Shown: one piece after another, positions 5,327 through 5,439 of the stretch
How the letters are laid out: every line of letters starts with the position of its first letter
How positions within the stretch are numbered: the stretch's first letter is position 1
Source of the DNA: a bacterium
GTDB taxonomy: Bacteria; Thermosulfidibacterota; Thermosulfidibacteria; Thermosulfidibacterales; JALWSI01
NCBI GenBank assembly: GCA_027080315.1
Contig: JALWSI010000139.1
Span: forward strand, 1 to 5,439
Reading direction: 5' to 3'
Length of the DNA stretch: 5,439 nt
The notes under the pieces: generated by a model
Told to the model about the DNA's origin: nothing
The model's database searches: none
Seen by the model: only the letters and a program-made list of their open reading frames with translations
Translations under genes and position numbers: made by a program

Positions 5327-5439
5327 GCTTTCTGTTGTGGTGCCTGTGCACAACGAAGAGGGTGTTTTGCCCCGCTTCTTTGAAGAGCTTAAAAGGGTTA
5401 TGGATTCCCTTTCCCTATCGTGGGAGGTGATCTTTGTTG
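5316..5439 (+). CDS. Family 2 glycosyltransferase, N-terminal part (runs off the window)
   Basis: Only the first 41 codons are present. After MAVEL comes SVVVPVHNEEGVLPRFFEEL (6-25), the classic opening of GT2 enzymes with the GT-A fold: first beta strand, then PVHNEE, which contacts the nucleotide-sugar. Residues 37-41, WEVIFV, are the second strand, normally followed by the DDGS/DxD region, which is beyond the edge. The PVHNEE and EVIFV forms are most like the polyprenyl-phosphate mannosyl/glucosyl transferase branch (DPM1, ArnC, GtrB-like), but the diagnostic remainder is missing. Translation starts 11 bp inside the methyltransferase gene, so both are probably made from one transcript and may work on the same glycan or lipid carrier. 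Confidence 0.88.
   Translation, partial: MAVELSVVVPVHNEEGVLPRFFEELKRVMDSLSLSWEVIFV

Overview
The window looks like ordinary bacterial chromosome, probably from a thermophilic or anaerobic Gram-negative bacterium. Arginine is written almost entirely as AGA/AGG, ATA is common for isoleucine, genes are tightly packed and all on the + strand, and Shine-Dalgarno sites are clear. The gene set (MglA-family GTPase, Cache-HAMP membrane protein, LivJ-type binding proteins) would fit Desulfobacterota, Synergistota, Aquificota or related deep-branching groups. I cannot name the organism from sequence alone. I saw no mobile element, rRNA, tRNA or CRISPR.

Region 1 (about 60-3763) is a compact four-gene block. 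It encodes (i) a membrane protein with one extracytoplasmic sensor domain and a cytoplasmic HAMP domain but no output domain; (ii) a small Ras-like GTPase of the MglA family with all its diagnostic motifs; and (iii, iv) two paralogous periplasmic solute-binding proteins of the branched-chain amino acid type. The first gap is 26 bp, the next junction overlaps by one base, and the last has a 3' end within a few bases of the next start. No permease or ATPase gene lies in the window. The arrangement reads more like a signalling module (binding proteins to HAMP receptor to GTPase) than a transporter. This is the most interesting content here, but the functional link is inference.

Region 2 (3839-4312) is a stand-alone hotdog-fold acyl-CoA thioesterase of the PaaI type, 75 bp downstream of the second binding protein. 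It may be the last gene of the same transcript or have its own promoter.

Region 3 (about 4390 to the end) starts with a plausible sigma70-type promoter. It holds a class I SAM-dependent methyltransferase with an N-terminal four-cysteine zinc-ribbon-like motif, overlapped by 11 bp by a family 2 glycosyltransferase that runs off the window. This pair suggests the start of a surface-glycan or polyprenyl-phosphate-sugar gene cluster, functionally separate from region 1.
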